Source: Acorus gramineus
Lineage: Eukaryota; Streptophyta; Magnoliopsida; Acorales; Acoraceae
Direction: 5' to 3'
Assembly: GCA_030737835.1 (NCBI GenBank)
Contig: CM060852.1
Span: 21,251,868 to 21,315,867 of the forward strand
Length of the DNA: 64,000 bases
In this document: positions 36,814 to 47,381 of the stretch, piece by piece
Layout of the letters: the number at the start of each line of letters is the position of its first letter
Numbering within the stretch: position 1 is the stretch's first letter
Translations under genes and position numbers: made by a program
The notes under the pieces: generated by a model
What the model was told of the DNA's origin: nothing
Database searches by the model: none
The model's input: the letters and a program-made list of their open reading frames with translations, nothing else

Positions 36814-37430
36814 GTGGGCATTTATTTCAACCCCACTGAATATTCAACCCACCCCTTGAAAAAAAAAATACTGATTTTTTATTTCAACCGAAACCCACCC
36901 CTGCATCTCGTGCCCTCTCCTCCCCCTCTGAGATCTCCCGCCAAATCCGAGGTCGATGACGGTGATGGCGCCGGCGGGGAGGTTCGAGGTCGAGGCGGTG
37001 GCGGCGGAGGAGCACGGCGTGACGGTTTTGGCAGTGGCGCCGCCGGTTTTGGTGGCGTTAGAGAGGGCGGCGGCGGAGGAGATTGTTGGTGGGTTGGAGT
37101 CGCTTCGAAGGATTATTGTGGGCGCAGCTTCGCTTTCAAGGGAGGCGGCGGAGCGGTTCGTCAGGCGGTTCCACCGCAGACGGCGACGGAGAGAAGATGT
37201 GGTGGCCGTGGAGAAGGTTGGGGACGGAGGAGGAAGAGGCGGAGCTAGATCGGAGGTCGACGGAGGAGAGGCAGCAGAGAACGACGTGGAGGCAGAGGGA
37301 GCGGACGTAGTTGGAGGCCATGTCGACGGAGAAGACGACGGGGTGGATTTCTCTTAATAAAAACATGATTTTTTTTTTTTTTTTGTAAGGGGTGGGCTGA
37401 AGATCTACCGGGGTTGAAATAACAGCCCCC
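36814..37430. mobile_element. Mutator-like element carrying a GC-rich captured segment (Pack-MULE-like)
   Basis: Terminal inverted repeats of about 55 bp: the left begins GTGGGCATTTATTTCAACC, and the inverse of the right begins GGGGGCTGTTATTTCAACC; both also share CCCACCCCTT. An exact 9 bp duplication TTCAAAGAA flanks the element (36805-36813 and 37431-37439), as expected for Mutator-like elements. The interior (about 36903-37355) is very GC-rich in an AT-rich neighbourhood, like a captured exon. Reading frames exist on both strands, but I recognise no protein family. Confidence 0.8.
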
Positions 37431-37434
37431 TTCA

Positions 37435-37984
37435 AAGAATGTCTTACTGCGTGCATAACACTTGAGGTGTGTTCATGTGCCATGATCATATTCGTTCTGA
37501 TCTCATTTACAATGGTTACCAAATATGAGTTTGATAACTTTGATCCACAAAAAGAATTTTTCTGTCTTAATAATGTTACTGATAACTCTTTTTTCAGCCT
37601 CAATTTCAATCTACAAGTGTTTTGAATATTTTAAAAATAATATATCCTATCATCTAATGAGACATGTTTTTATAAAAAATAAAGTATATATACTTCAATG
37701 AATTGCATGAATACATTTATAGAAAATATAAAAAATTTTATCAAAACATACAACTCATTGATATGAATATATGCTCAAGTGATTTCCTATTGACGCATAT
37801 GAGTGTGAAATTGGGATTGAAAAAAAATATTGTGTAACAGCACTCCTCACCTTATTTCTCCACCTTCCACTCTCATGCCACCAGTCCAGAAATTTCATTT
37901 CCATTACAAAAATCTCTTTCATTATATTCTATAATCTTTATTTAGTAGTCCACACATTCATATAAGTAGAGTGACCTTTGTATT
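37435..37984. other. Intergenic, left flank of the Tnt1-like element
   Basis: No gene. The stretch around 37870-37925 ('CTCTCATGCCACCAGTC' region) is mirrored by a similar stretch on the other side of the retrotransposon (about 46610-46680), suggesting a local duplication. Confidence 0.4.
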
Positions 37985-38342
37985 TGTTATATATTGTGGA
38001 GCCTGATAATGTGCGCAGAGGATTGTTGGCGCTACGCAGGGTCGGACAGGGGTCTAAGGGCAGCGCCCCAAGAAATTTTTTTTTTGGTGTCTTTCGTGTA
38101 TTGACTTTTTGCCCTTAATGAGATGTCAGTATAAAAGGGCATTTCATATTTTTCATTAGGCTCTATGGTTTTTATCTTCGGTGTGACCATTGTAAAACTT
38201 CTCATTGATAGTAGATTGATCTCTGGTGTGCTCCATGGACGTAGGCAAGATTTGCCGAACCACGTAAATTTTTGTGTCTTTGCTTTGATTTGTTTGTTTA
38301 TTTCTTTTGATTGATTGCATCCCAAGATCCGAAATCGTAACA
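37985..38342 (+). repeat. 5' LTR of the Tnt1-like element
   Basis: TG...CA ends, 358 bp, with a GTATAAAAGGGC promoter-like motif at about 38131. It differs from the 3' LTR by many scattered substitutions and small compensating indels, so the insertion is not recent. Confidence 0.9.
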
Positions 38343-38367
38343 ATTGGTATCAGAGCCTCGGTTTTAC

Positions 38368-38674
38368 GAATCTAGGGCACAAGAGGTGCCTATTCGCGGG
38401 ATCTGTAGATCTAGGACACAGGAGGTGCCTATTCGCGGGATCTGTAGATCTAGGGCACAGGAGGTGCCTATTCGCGGGATCTGTAGATCTAGGGCACAGG
38501 AGGTGCCTATTTGCGGGATCTGTAGATCTAGGGCACAGGAGATGCCTATTCATGGGATCTGTAGATCTAGGACACAAGAGGTGCCTATTCGCGTGATCTG
38601 AAGATCTAGGGCACAGGAGGTGCCTATTCGCGTGATCTGAAGATCTAGGACACAGGAGGTGTCTATTCGAGTGG
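38368..38674 (+). repeat. 39 bp tandem repeats in the retrotransposon leader
   Basis: About eight copies of a 39 bp unit containing 'GATCTAGGGCACAGGAGG' then 'TGCCTATTCGCGGGATCTGT' lie between the primer site and the gag start. The copies differ by a few bases. Because 39 is a multiple of 3, open frames appear on both strands, but the region is the untranslated leader. It is not a CRISPR: the units abut with no spacers. Confidence 0.85.
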
Positions 38675-38679
38675 GAGCA

Positions 38680-39489
38680 ATGGATTCAAATAAGGAATTA
38701 TCCAAAATCGAGAAATTTGATGGCACAAACTTTGGCTACTGGAAGATGCAGGTGGAGGATCATCTGTAAGAGAATGATCTCTATCAATTGTTGAAAGAGA
38801 AACTAAAAAAGATGGAACAAGCGGCGTGGGATCTGTTAGATCGAAAGGCTCTCGGCGCAGTCAAGAAGACGTTGTCGAGGCATATAGCCTTTAATGTCAA
38901 GAAAGAGACATCCACGACTGCTCTCATGGCCAAACTGTCCAAGATGTATGAACAGCCTTCTGCGGCAAATAAGGTGTGTCTCATTAAGAAGTTATTCAAT
39001 ATGAAGATGACCGAAGATTGCAATTTCAAGGATCATCTCAACGAATTTAATGAAGTTACAGATCAATTAAATTTAGTCAATCTCGTTTTTGATGATGAGA
39101 TCTGTGCTTTATTGATCCTCAGACAGTTACCCGAGAGCTGGAATGGCACTGTTACCGCGATCAGTTCCTCTATAGGAAAGAAAAAATTAAAGTTTGATGA
39201 TGTGGTGAATCTGATTATGACAAAGGAGATCAGGCGACAAGCAGATGGTGGTTCCACTTTCGGATCAGCGTTGAATGTTGATAGCAGAGGCAGAAGTTCA
39301 AACAAGGGTAATCAGTGTGGCAGATCAAAATCGAGAAACCGCATATCCAAATCGAGAAACCTAAGAAATTTCAACAATAATCAAAATCAAAATGCGAAGA
39401 AGAATATTGAGTGCTGGAATTGTGGTAAAACTGGACATTACAGAAATCAGTGCAGGTCAGAGAAGAAAATAAACAAACAACAAGAATGA
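38680..39489 (+). pseudogene. Copia gag, with a premature stop
   Basis: ATG at 38680 opens a capsid-type protein with 'KIEKFDGTNFGYWKMQVEDH' at its start. A TAA at 38767-38769 interrupts it at codon 30. The same frame then runs to 39489 and includes the nucleic-acid-binding zinc knuckle CWNCGKTGHYRNQC near the end. After that the reading frame shifts before the protease. Confidence 0.9.
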
Positions 39490-40217
39490 ATCCAATGTTC
39501 TTTCAGAAGAATCAGATGATGCATTGATTTGTTCCATGGAGAACAAGTCTGATTCTTGGGTGATGGGTTCTAGTGCGTCGTTTCACGCGGCCTCTAACAA
39601 AGATCTTATCAGAAATTACGTCCCAGGCAGCTTTGGGAAGGTGTACCTTAGTGATGATCAACCATGCGATGTGGTCGGCAAGGGTAAAGTGCAGATCAAG
39701 CTAAATGGCTCTGTATGGGAATTGAATGATGTGAGACACATTCCTAACCTAAGAAAGAACCTGATTTCAGCAGGGCAGCTAACAAAGGAAGGCTATATGA
39801 CAACCTTCAGTAGTGACAGCTGGAAGGTTTCGAGAGGCTCATTGATCGTTGCACGAGGTAAAATGACTGGTACTCTTTATGTGACAACTGATGCTTGTGG
39901 TTCTATTGCAGTTGCTAACAGCAAGGATGATCCTAATATATGGCATCAGGGACTTGGTCACATGAGTCAAAAGGGACTTAAAGTCATGCACTCGATGATG
40001 GGAAGATTGCCAGGATTGCAGTTAGTTGACATCAATTTGTGTGAGAGTTGTATCTTTGGAAAGCAGAAGAGGATCAGTTTCAAGATGTGTGGCAGAACTC
40101 TGAAGCAGAATAAGCTTAAGTTGATTCACACAGATGTCTGGGAACCGGCTACGGTCTCATCCATTAGCGGAAAATCATATTTTGTGACTTTCATTGATGA
40201 CCATTCCAGGAAGGTAT
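39490..40217 (+). pseudogene. Copia protease and first part of integrase
   Basis: The frame from 39524 covers the protease and the integrase N-terminus. Where copia proteases have Asp-Ser-Gly-Ala, the sequence reads Gly-Ser-Ser-Ala (about 39566-39577), so the catalytic aspartate is lost. The integrase zinc-binding set is visible as WHQGLGHMS followed by CESCIFGK. The catalytic domain starts with LKLIHTDVWEPATV (the first conserved Asp) and then FIDDHSRKV, where the large insertion cuts it. Confidence 0.9.
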
Positions 40218-43200
40218 TGTCACGCCCCAAGGCGGCCGTCCCTGAGATGCAGAAATATATAAAGTATCAGCTATCAATACTTGAGGTCAACAAAGACTCC
40301 AACAACAACACACAAGGTGGCAAGGCAAAGATAAATGATAACTGACTGAAAAGTGGAAGCATAAGATATCAACAATGTTTGTAAACCAAAAACATTATTA
40401 CAGACTCGAATACACAATCACTGTCCTGTGAGAGCCAAGTCTAGTCCAAATAAAATACAACCTGTGCCACATGCACGATTTACAATACATAAAATGACTC
40501 TAGGACTGCTGACAGCCTCGCACTCGCCACCCGTTGGACAAAACGCTCCATGCACATAAGACCACACCACAGAGAAGCTCCAGCTCCACGCCCAACACTG
40601 CCCTTAAAAAGAAACAGTATGCGAGGGGTGAGCTACAAGCTCAGTGAGTGGCTGGAAACCAATCACCAATACAACAGTTCAATACTAAAGCAATTTCCTT
40701 TCAAGGAAAACATGGGTGGAAACCCAATGGATAACAAGGTCACGCGGCGGCGCGACCAACCTCACCCTCACCCTCACTCCCGGAGGATGACTCTTGGGAC
40801 TTTTGGGGAGAGACCATACCGTTGGTCGAAGAGACGCGGAATTACTGGTCTACACAACACTATTGGATCATCTATATCGCGATAACTGCCCAACGATGTC
40901 TCTGAACATCGATACGTAACCGGACCCAACAACTATGGGAACAGACGAAAAACGAATGGGTCACGTGGCGACGTGACTTCACCTCACGCTCACCCTCACC
41001 CCTAAGGTGACACATGACTCTTGGAAGAAAACATTTTGTTCTACACCCTTCGTCATCCGGTAGCCCTCTCCCGAGTAGCCTCTACCTGGTATACTCCCAT
41101 GATCAGTACATCTGCCGAACGCATCGATAGTACCTACAGGTGGGAGCCCTCTGTCAAGACAGCTTAACGTCGGGTAGCTTCAACGTGAATCCGAAGAAGG
41201 GGAGAACGATTCCATGCTCACAATATCATCCGGTAGCCCTCTCCCCCCTTACCTCTACCTGTCGGCCTTCCACGATCGGTACATCAGCCAGATGCGTACT
41301 GCGATACGCACCCAAACAGAACAGCTTCGATGCTAGGGTGTTCGACGCACGACGATGTCGGGAGGAAGCACCCCACGTTCGCAAAGCGAACCCTATGGGA
41401 AAGTCAACTACGCTCGATAATCACATATCGATGATAATGAATACTCTTGGACTCCCACACGAGTGCATCGCTCAGACGCGAGGGGGTTACCTCTGCTCTC
41501 ACGCAGAAATAAGCCCAAGGCATATAACCCAACAGGCGGTTCATATACGCGCCTAGCACGGGTAGGCCTAACTTAATGCCAAAGCTACCGGTTTAACAAA
41601 ACTAATACAACAAATGAATTCTCCTGAATTCCATTCAAGTGCATCACACGGATGCAAGGGCGATTACATCGCTCGCGCACTAACTAATGAGGTACATCCC
41701 GACAGCGGGTCGTACCCATGCCTATTTCAGATAGGCCTAATTAGTTTTAACATGTGCATATATATAACAGGAGAATCATATCATAGCTATGTGCATGAAC
41801 CATATGCACAATCATCTAATAATTGACTATAAGGGTAACCCCTAACATGGATTTACATCATAAACAACAAATCATACAACATGCATACATGGTATGGCCC
41901 ACTTAAACATGCATACATGGCCATTAATCATATGAGCACACAAGGCATAACTTAAGCATGCGTTGGATATCACCAACTTAAAAGGGAAGGGTCAAGCGCG
42001 ATCTCGCGCACTAACAGGTGCATGCCAATATTCCAAACGAACCTGAGTCGAGTAAGAAATCGCATCTACTTACTCAGTTCGTTCAGAGGGAGAGGGCGAG
42101 AGAGAGATCATCATCTCTTGAAGTTGGTCATAGCTTTGTCCCATTAGCATGGGCGCAACAACTACACCACGCCCTCGAGTCTTATCGCAAGGGAATATTA
42201 GGCATGTGCTCGTTATTAACCCAGACTTAATCATGCTGGATATTCCAATTAATATGGTAGGAGTAGTATTACAATACTACCTAAGGCATGCCCTATTCTA
42301 TACATCCATACACATTACAGAAATACATGCCCATATTAGAGGGGCGCATGCGATACAATCATTCATACATGGATACAATACATGCAATATAAGCCTAGCA
42401 TGCAAGATATCTAACCTATTATAGTTTAAGCATGGCCATACTACTTATCGACACAAATAGTATAGCTAGGGTGCCCCATCGATGCGCGACGCACGACTAC
42501 GCGCGTCAAGCGCATCTCGAGGGGTTGGATCAAACCACTCACCGCAACCCGGGACCTCGCGCATCCCATCCGACGAGATCTGCAAGGTAAGGGCATCAAA
42601 TTTGGTGAGTAACATCACATTATAACACTTAGAAATTACTAAAAATGCCAAAGACTTAGACATGCACGCATACGGGCTCGCACGCATGCGAGCACGCGCG
42701 TACGCACGCATGCCCGAGTGCCCCAGCACCTACCCGAGCCCCTGGGCAGCCCCACGCGCGCGCTACCAGCGCCCGCACGAACCTGCGCGCTTGTTCGGCG
42801 CGCACCCGCGCTCACCTGCGCGCGTCTGCGCGCGCACAGACCCGCGCGCTGGCCCAGCCACTCCCCACTCACTCCCCCACACTCCCCACTCACCCTAAAC
42901 CAACTAGCTAGCATGCATGACTTCCCAACAACCCCTAAAGCCATGAAAAACCAAAGAAAAGAAGGGGGAGAGCTCACCAAGGGAGGGGGAATGAAAGGGG
43001 GAGATTCGGGGGCCCTCGATGCACCCGCGACCACCTCAACCACCACCACCACTACCACCACCTCCACAGCCCTCCTCAGCCTTCTTTGGCTGAAAAACAG
43101 AGGGGGGAAAGACATGAGAGGGAGCTTGAGAGAGGAGAAACCACAACAACAACAACACATACTCAAAACACACCTTCTCTTCCTCCTTCCCCTTCTCCTT

Positions 43201-43736
43201 CTTTTGCTTCTTCCTCCTCCTTCTCCACACACAAAGAGGGGAAAAAGAGACCAAGAGAGGGAGAGAAAGAGAGATCCACAAATTGGGAGAGAGGGGAGAG
43301 AGAGAGAGAGAGGGCAAAAAGGTCATTTTCATGCCCAAATAGTGTCTAGGGGTGACCATAAGAGGTGGTGAGGTTAGGGTTAGGTTCACCCTCACTCAAC
43401 CACTCATTTTTGCTTAATTGAGAAGCGTTCAGAGAAGCACCACACACTCGAAAATATCTCACCCACCGAAACCCAGTAACGACCAAACCCGGATGCGATT
43501 TGGAACTACATATTTTCTAAAACGTTACCGGAATTTAATGAAATTTTTATGGGTGGAAAAAAACAGTACCAGGACTCATACTATGTAGTTAGATTTTTAA
43601 TCAGAGTACTTCAACTCCCGCAGGTGGTTAAAAGCCAAAATTTTAGCGACTCTAATCAAAAAAAGAAAAAGGCCCTGAATCACCCAGATGTGACCAAGGC
43701 TTAACCGAAATGGATCCAAATGACACAGGCATAACA
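40218..43736. mobile_element. Solo LTR of 3.5 kb inserted in the copia integrase
   Basis: It starts TGTCACGCCCC and ends GGCATAACA; an exact 5 bp duplication GGTAT flanks it (40213-40217 and 43737-43741). Its removal restores the integrase frame. There is no internal coding region, primer site or second LTR, so it is best read as a single long LTR left by recombination. LTRs this long suggest a Ty3/gypsy source, but the lineage is not identified. Inside are diverged repeats around 'CCGGTAGCCCTCTCCC' (41056 and 41231) and 'CTCACCCTCAC', a CpG-rich stretch at 42660-42880, and CT- and GA-rich runs at 43020-43320. Reading frames within it are composition artefacts. Confidence 0.85.
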
Positions 43737-43741
43737 GGTAT

Positions 43742-46132
43742 GGGTTTACTTCTTGAGACAGAAATCAGAGGTGTTTGAAGTGTTCAAGAAGTGGAAGGCA
43801 ATGGTGGAAAATGAAACAGGCTTGAGAATCAAGAGGCTGAGGTCCGACAATGGTGGTGAGTATGAAGACACCAATTTCAAGAAATTCTGTTATGATAGTG
43901 GAATCAGATTAGAGAGAACTGTGCAAGGGACTCCACAACAGAATGGTATAGCAGAGCGGATGAATCGAACATTGACTGAGAGAGCCAGAAGCATGCGTAT
44001 ACAGTCAGGTCTACCAAAGCAGTTCTGGGCAGAAGCAGTCAACACAGCATCTTACCTGATCAACCGAGGACCATCAGTACCTTTGGACCACAAGATACCA
44101 GAGGAGGTATGGAGCGGCAAAGAGGTAAACCTTTCTCATTTGAAAGTTTTCGGTTGTGTTTCATATGTACACATTAGTGATAATGCTAGGAGTAAGCTTG
44201 ACTCTAAATCACTAAAATGCACTTTTATTGGATATGGTGGTGATGATTTTGGTTATCGTTTTTGGGATGACCAAAAGAAAAAGGTTATAAGAAGTAGAGA
44301 TGTCATATTCAATGAAAAGCTGATGTACAAGGACAGAAATGCAACACAGTCTAGTGATTCGAAGAATATTGATCCTGTTTATTTTGAGCCTAACAATACT
44401 GCAGTAGTTAGAGTGTCACAGCAAATAGTTGACAGATCTCAGAGAGAAACTACACCACAGAATAATCAACAGCAAGTTGATATGCCACAGGCCCCAGCTC
44501 CTGAGCCTCCTCCACTCAGGAGATCCACCCGTCCACATGTTCCGAACAGAAGGTACATGAATTATTTATTACTGACTGATGCAGGTGAACCTGAATGCTA
44601 TTTTGAGGCATGTCAAGGAGAGGATGCTAGCAAGTGGGAGTTTGCTATGGAAGATGAGATGAAGTCACTCATCTCCAACGAGACATGGGAGCTAGCTGAG
44701 TTACCCATGGAGAAGAAGGCTCTTCACAACAAATGGGTGTATCGAGTCAAAGAGGAGCAGGATGGCTCTAAGAGATACAAGGCGAGATTAGTGGTCAAAG
44801 GCTTTCAGCAGAAAGAGGGGATTGACTACACCGACATTTTCTCACCAGTTGTGAAACTGACTACCATTCGGTCAGTTTTGAGTATCGTTGCATCCGAGGG
44901 TCTGCATCTTGAGCAGTTAGATGTCAAAACTTTTTTGCATGGTGACTTAGAGGAGGAGATATACATGCAGCAACCAGAGGGTTTCATAGTGAAGGGCAAG
45001 GAGAAACTCGTTTGCAAGTTGAAGAGGAGCTTGTATGGCTTAAAACAGGCTCCAAGATAGTGGTACAAGAAATTCGATAGCTTCATGCAGCGAACTGGCT
45101 ACCACAAGTGCAACGCTGATCATTGCTGCTACTTCAAGAGGTTTGATTCCAGTTATATTATTTTGCTACTTTATGTTGATGACATGTTAGTGGCTGGTTC
45201 AGATATGGATGAAATCAGGAACTTGAAGAAGCAATTATCAACTGAGTTTGATATGAAAGATCTGGGTCCAGCAAAGAAGATCCTTGGGATGAGGATTACG
45301 AGGGACAAGCAGAGAGGTACTTTGCAGTTGTCTCAGGCTGAATACATTAATCGTGTTTTGCAGAGGTTTAGCATGTCTGATGCTAAGGCAGTTAGCACAC
45401 CCTTGGCTAGTCATTTCAAACTGTCCAAATATCAGAGTCCCAAGATAGAGGAGAAGAGAAACTTCATGGCTAATGTTCCATATGCCTCAGCGATTGGAAG
45501 TTTGATGTATGCCATGGTTAGCACGAGACCAGATATAGCCTATGCAGTGGGAGCTGTGAGCAGATTCATGTCAGATCCAGGCAAGCAACACTGGGAAGCA
45601 GTAAAGTGGATACTTAGATACTTGCGAGGTACGACTGATAGATGCTTATATTTCAGCAGGGGCGAGTTGAGGCTACAGGGTTTTGTAGATGCAGACTTTG
45701 CTGGCGAGGTTGATCATAGGAGGAGCACTACTGGTTATGTCTTTACAGTAGGTACTACTGCTGTTAGTTGGATTTCACAAATACAGAAGATTGTTGCTTT
45801 ATCCACTACAGAGGCAGAGTATATAGCTGTGACAGAGGCTAGTAAAGAGATGATATGGTTACAGGGCTTGTTGACAGAGTTGGGATTCAGACAGACAAAG
45901 AATGTTTTGCATAGTGATAGTCAGAGCGCTATACACTTGGCGAAAAATTCAGCATTTCATTCGAGGACTAAGCACATAGGACTTCGTTATCATTTCATCA
46001 GGACGCTTTTGGATGATGGGAGTCTAATGCTTGAGAAGATCCAGGGAAGCAAGAATCTAGCTGACATGTTGACTAAGACAGTGACTACAGAGAAACTGGA
46101 GCTGTGCGCAGCTTCAGTTGGTCTTCTAGCTT
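43742..46132 (+). pseudogene. Copia integrase end, reverse transcriptase and RNase H
   Basis: Integrase resumes with the catalytic [10 protein letters not shown] and the downstream Glu in [16 protein letters not shown]. Reverse transcriptase starts near WEFAMEDEM and has [18 protein letters not shown] and [14 protein letters not shown] at 45058-45060 then replaces the usual Gln before WYKKFD. The same frame continues with the catalytic LLLYVDDMLVAG (about 45165-45200), SAIGSLMYAMVSTRPDIAYA, and RNase H motifs VDADFAG, ALSTTEAEYIA and DSQSAIHLAKN, ending at TGA 46132-46134. Strong similarity to Tnt1 polymerase. Confidence 0.92.
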
Positions 46133-46216
46133 GAGGACAGGGATGAGCACACCAGATTATAGATCAATCATTTGATAGAAGTTATTTACTCTTGGTTCAG
46201 TCTCCAAGTGGGAGAT

Positions 46217-46574
46217 TGTTATATATTGTGGAGCCTGATGATGTGCGCAGAGGATTGTTGGCGCTACGCAGGGTTGGACGGGGGTCGAGCTCTTAATTTT
46301 TTTTGGGGTGTCTTTCGTGTATTGACTTTTTTGTCCTTAATGAGATGTCAGTATAAAAGGGCATCTCATATTTTTTATTAGGTTCTAGGGTTTTTATCTT
46401 CAGTGTGACCAGTGTGACCATTATAAAAACTTCTCATTGATAGTGGATTGATCTCTGGTGTGCTCTGTGAACGTAGGCAAGATTTACTGAACAACGTAAA
46501 TTTTTGTGTCTTTACTTTGATTTATTTATTTTATTTTATTTATTGATTACATCCCAAGATCCGAAATCGTAACA
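46217..46574 (+). repeat. 3' LTR of the Tnt1-like element
   Basis: It is preceded by the purine-rich GTGGGAGAT and has the same ends and length as the 5' LTR. Confidence 0.9.
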
Positions 46575-47381
46575 ATATTTCTCTGTCCTTTCACTTTATC
46601 TCTCAAGCCAACACTCTCATGCCACCAATCAAGAAATTTCACTTGCATTTCAAACATTTCCTCCATTTCCATGTAATCAATTGATTGTAATATTTTTTGC
46701 GCATTTTATGCCCCAACCATTTTATATTGTTGTTCCACCTACGCAGAATAAAAGATTCTTATTTGGTTATTATTTTATTCTATTGGAAAGTGTAAATAAG
46801 AATTTTATACCCCTACCAATTAAAAAATTTATTGTTTGATTTAGTTTGTTGAATAAATTGAAATTTGAGGTAAACAAGAATCTTCTAAATGATAATTTTA
46901 TCTTTATAATAGTTAGTAGTGTTTGAAGTGTGTTATTAGTGACAGATTTTGTGATGTGTAAATCATGTGTGGATATTTTAAAATGACATATAATGATACA
47001 CTTGAAATTATAGTAGGAAGTTATGCTAGCTTATTCAAATGTAGCTATCAGATTCTATCAGATTTTTTTTTTGACAAGACAAATAGATTTTATATAGTGC
47101 TACACAACAGGAACAACAAAACCAGGAGTCCAAAAAAGCACTGATTTGTTCATAAAAATATTTCCACTCATCAAGCAGAAGCAAAACCACCAGTTCCAAA
47201 CCACATGAAATTATTGTAGTGCCTCTCCTAATCACATGAAGCTACCCTTATTTGATCAAGCTCTCCTACTGTATCCATCCCGCATGAAAAAAATAACAAA
47301 ATGTTTGAGAATAGCAATTCTACTACTGCTACAACAACAAAAAAATTTGATTGTATGTTCGGGTGCACCTTGACACTCGAA
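46575..47381. other. Intergenic, right flank of the retrotransposon and 3' side of the MDH relic
   Basis: No gene. AT-rich DNA; the last part would be the 3' untranslated region of the malate dehydrogenase relic. Confidence 0.4.

Larger units (their letters stand above)
37985..46574 (+). mobile_element. Tnt1-like Ty1/copia retrotransposon, inactive
   Basis: Two 358 bp LTRs (37985-38342 and 46217-46574) start TGTTATATATTGTGG and end ATCGTAACA. Flanking 5 bp are GTATT and ATATT (one mismatch). A tRNA-Met primer site TGGTATCAGAGC follows the first LTR (38345-38356). The order gag, protease, integrase, reverse transcriptase, RNase H identifies copia; the polymerase is closest to the Tnt1/Tork group. 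It is broken by a stop in gag, a frameshift, a changed protease active site, a 3.5 kb insertion in integrase and a stop in reverse transcriptase. Confidence 0.93.

Noticed and set aside
36956-37357. 134-codon frame in the GC-rich island as a working gene
   Set aside because: It lies within a Mutator-like element, has no known domain, and comparable frames exist on the other strand; a captured fragment is more likely.
38368-38674. Regular 39 bp repeats as a CRISPR array
   Set aside because: Units abut directly with no unique spacers, no cas genes occur, and the array lies in a plant retrotransposon leader.
42639-43371. Long GC-rich open frames on both strands as genes
   Set aside because: They lie inside the 3.5 kb solo LTR, are low-complexity and overlap in several frames; composition explains them.
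40218-43736. The integrase insertion as a Helitron or DNA transposon
   Set aside because: TG...CA ends with an exact 5 bp duplication fit LTR integration; there is no TC...CTRR Helitron end and no terminal inverted repeat.
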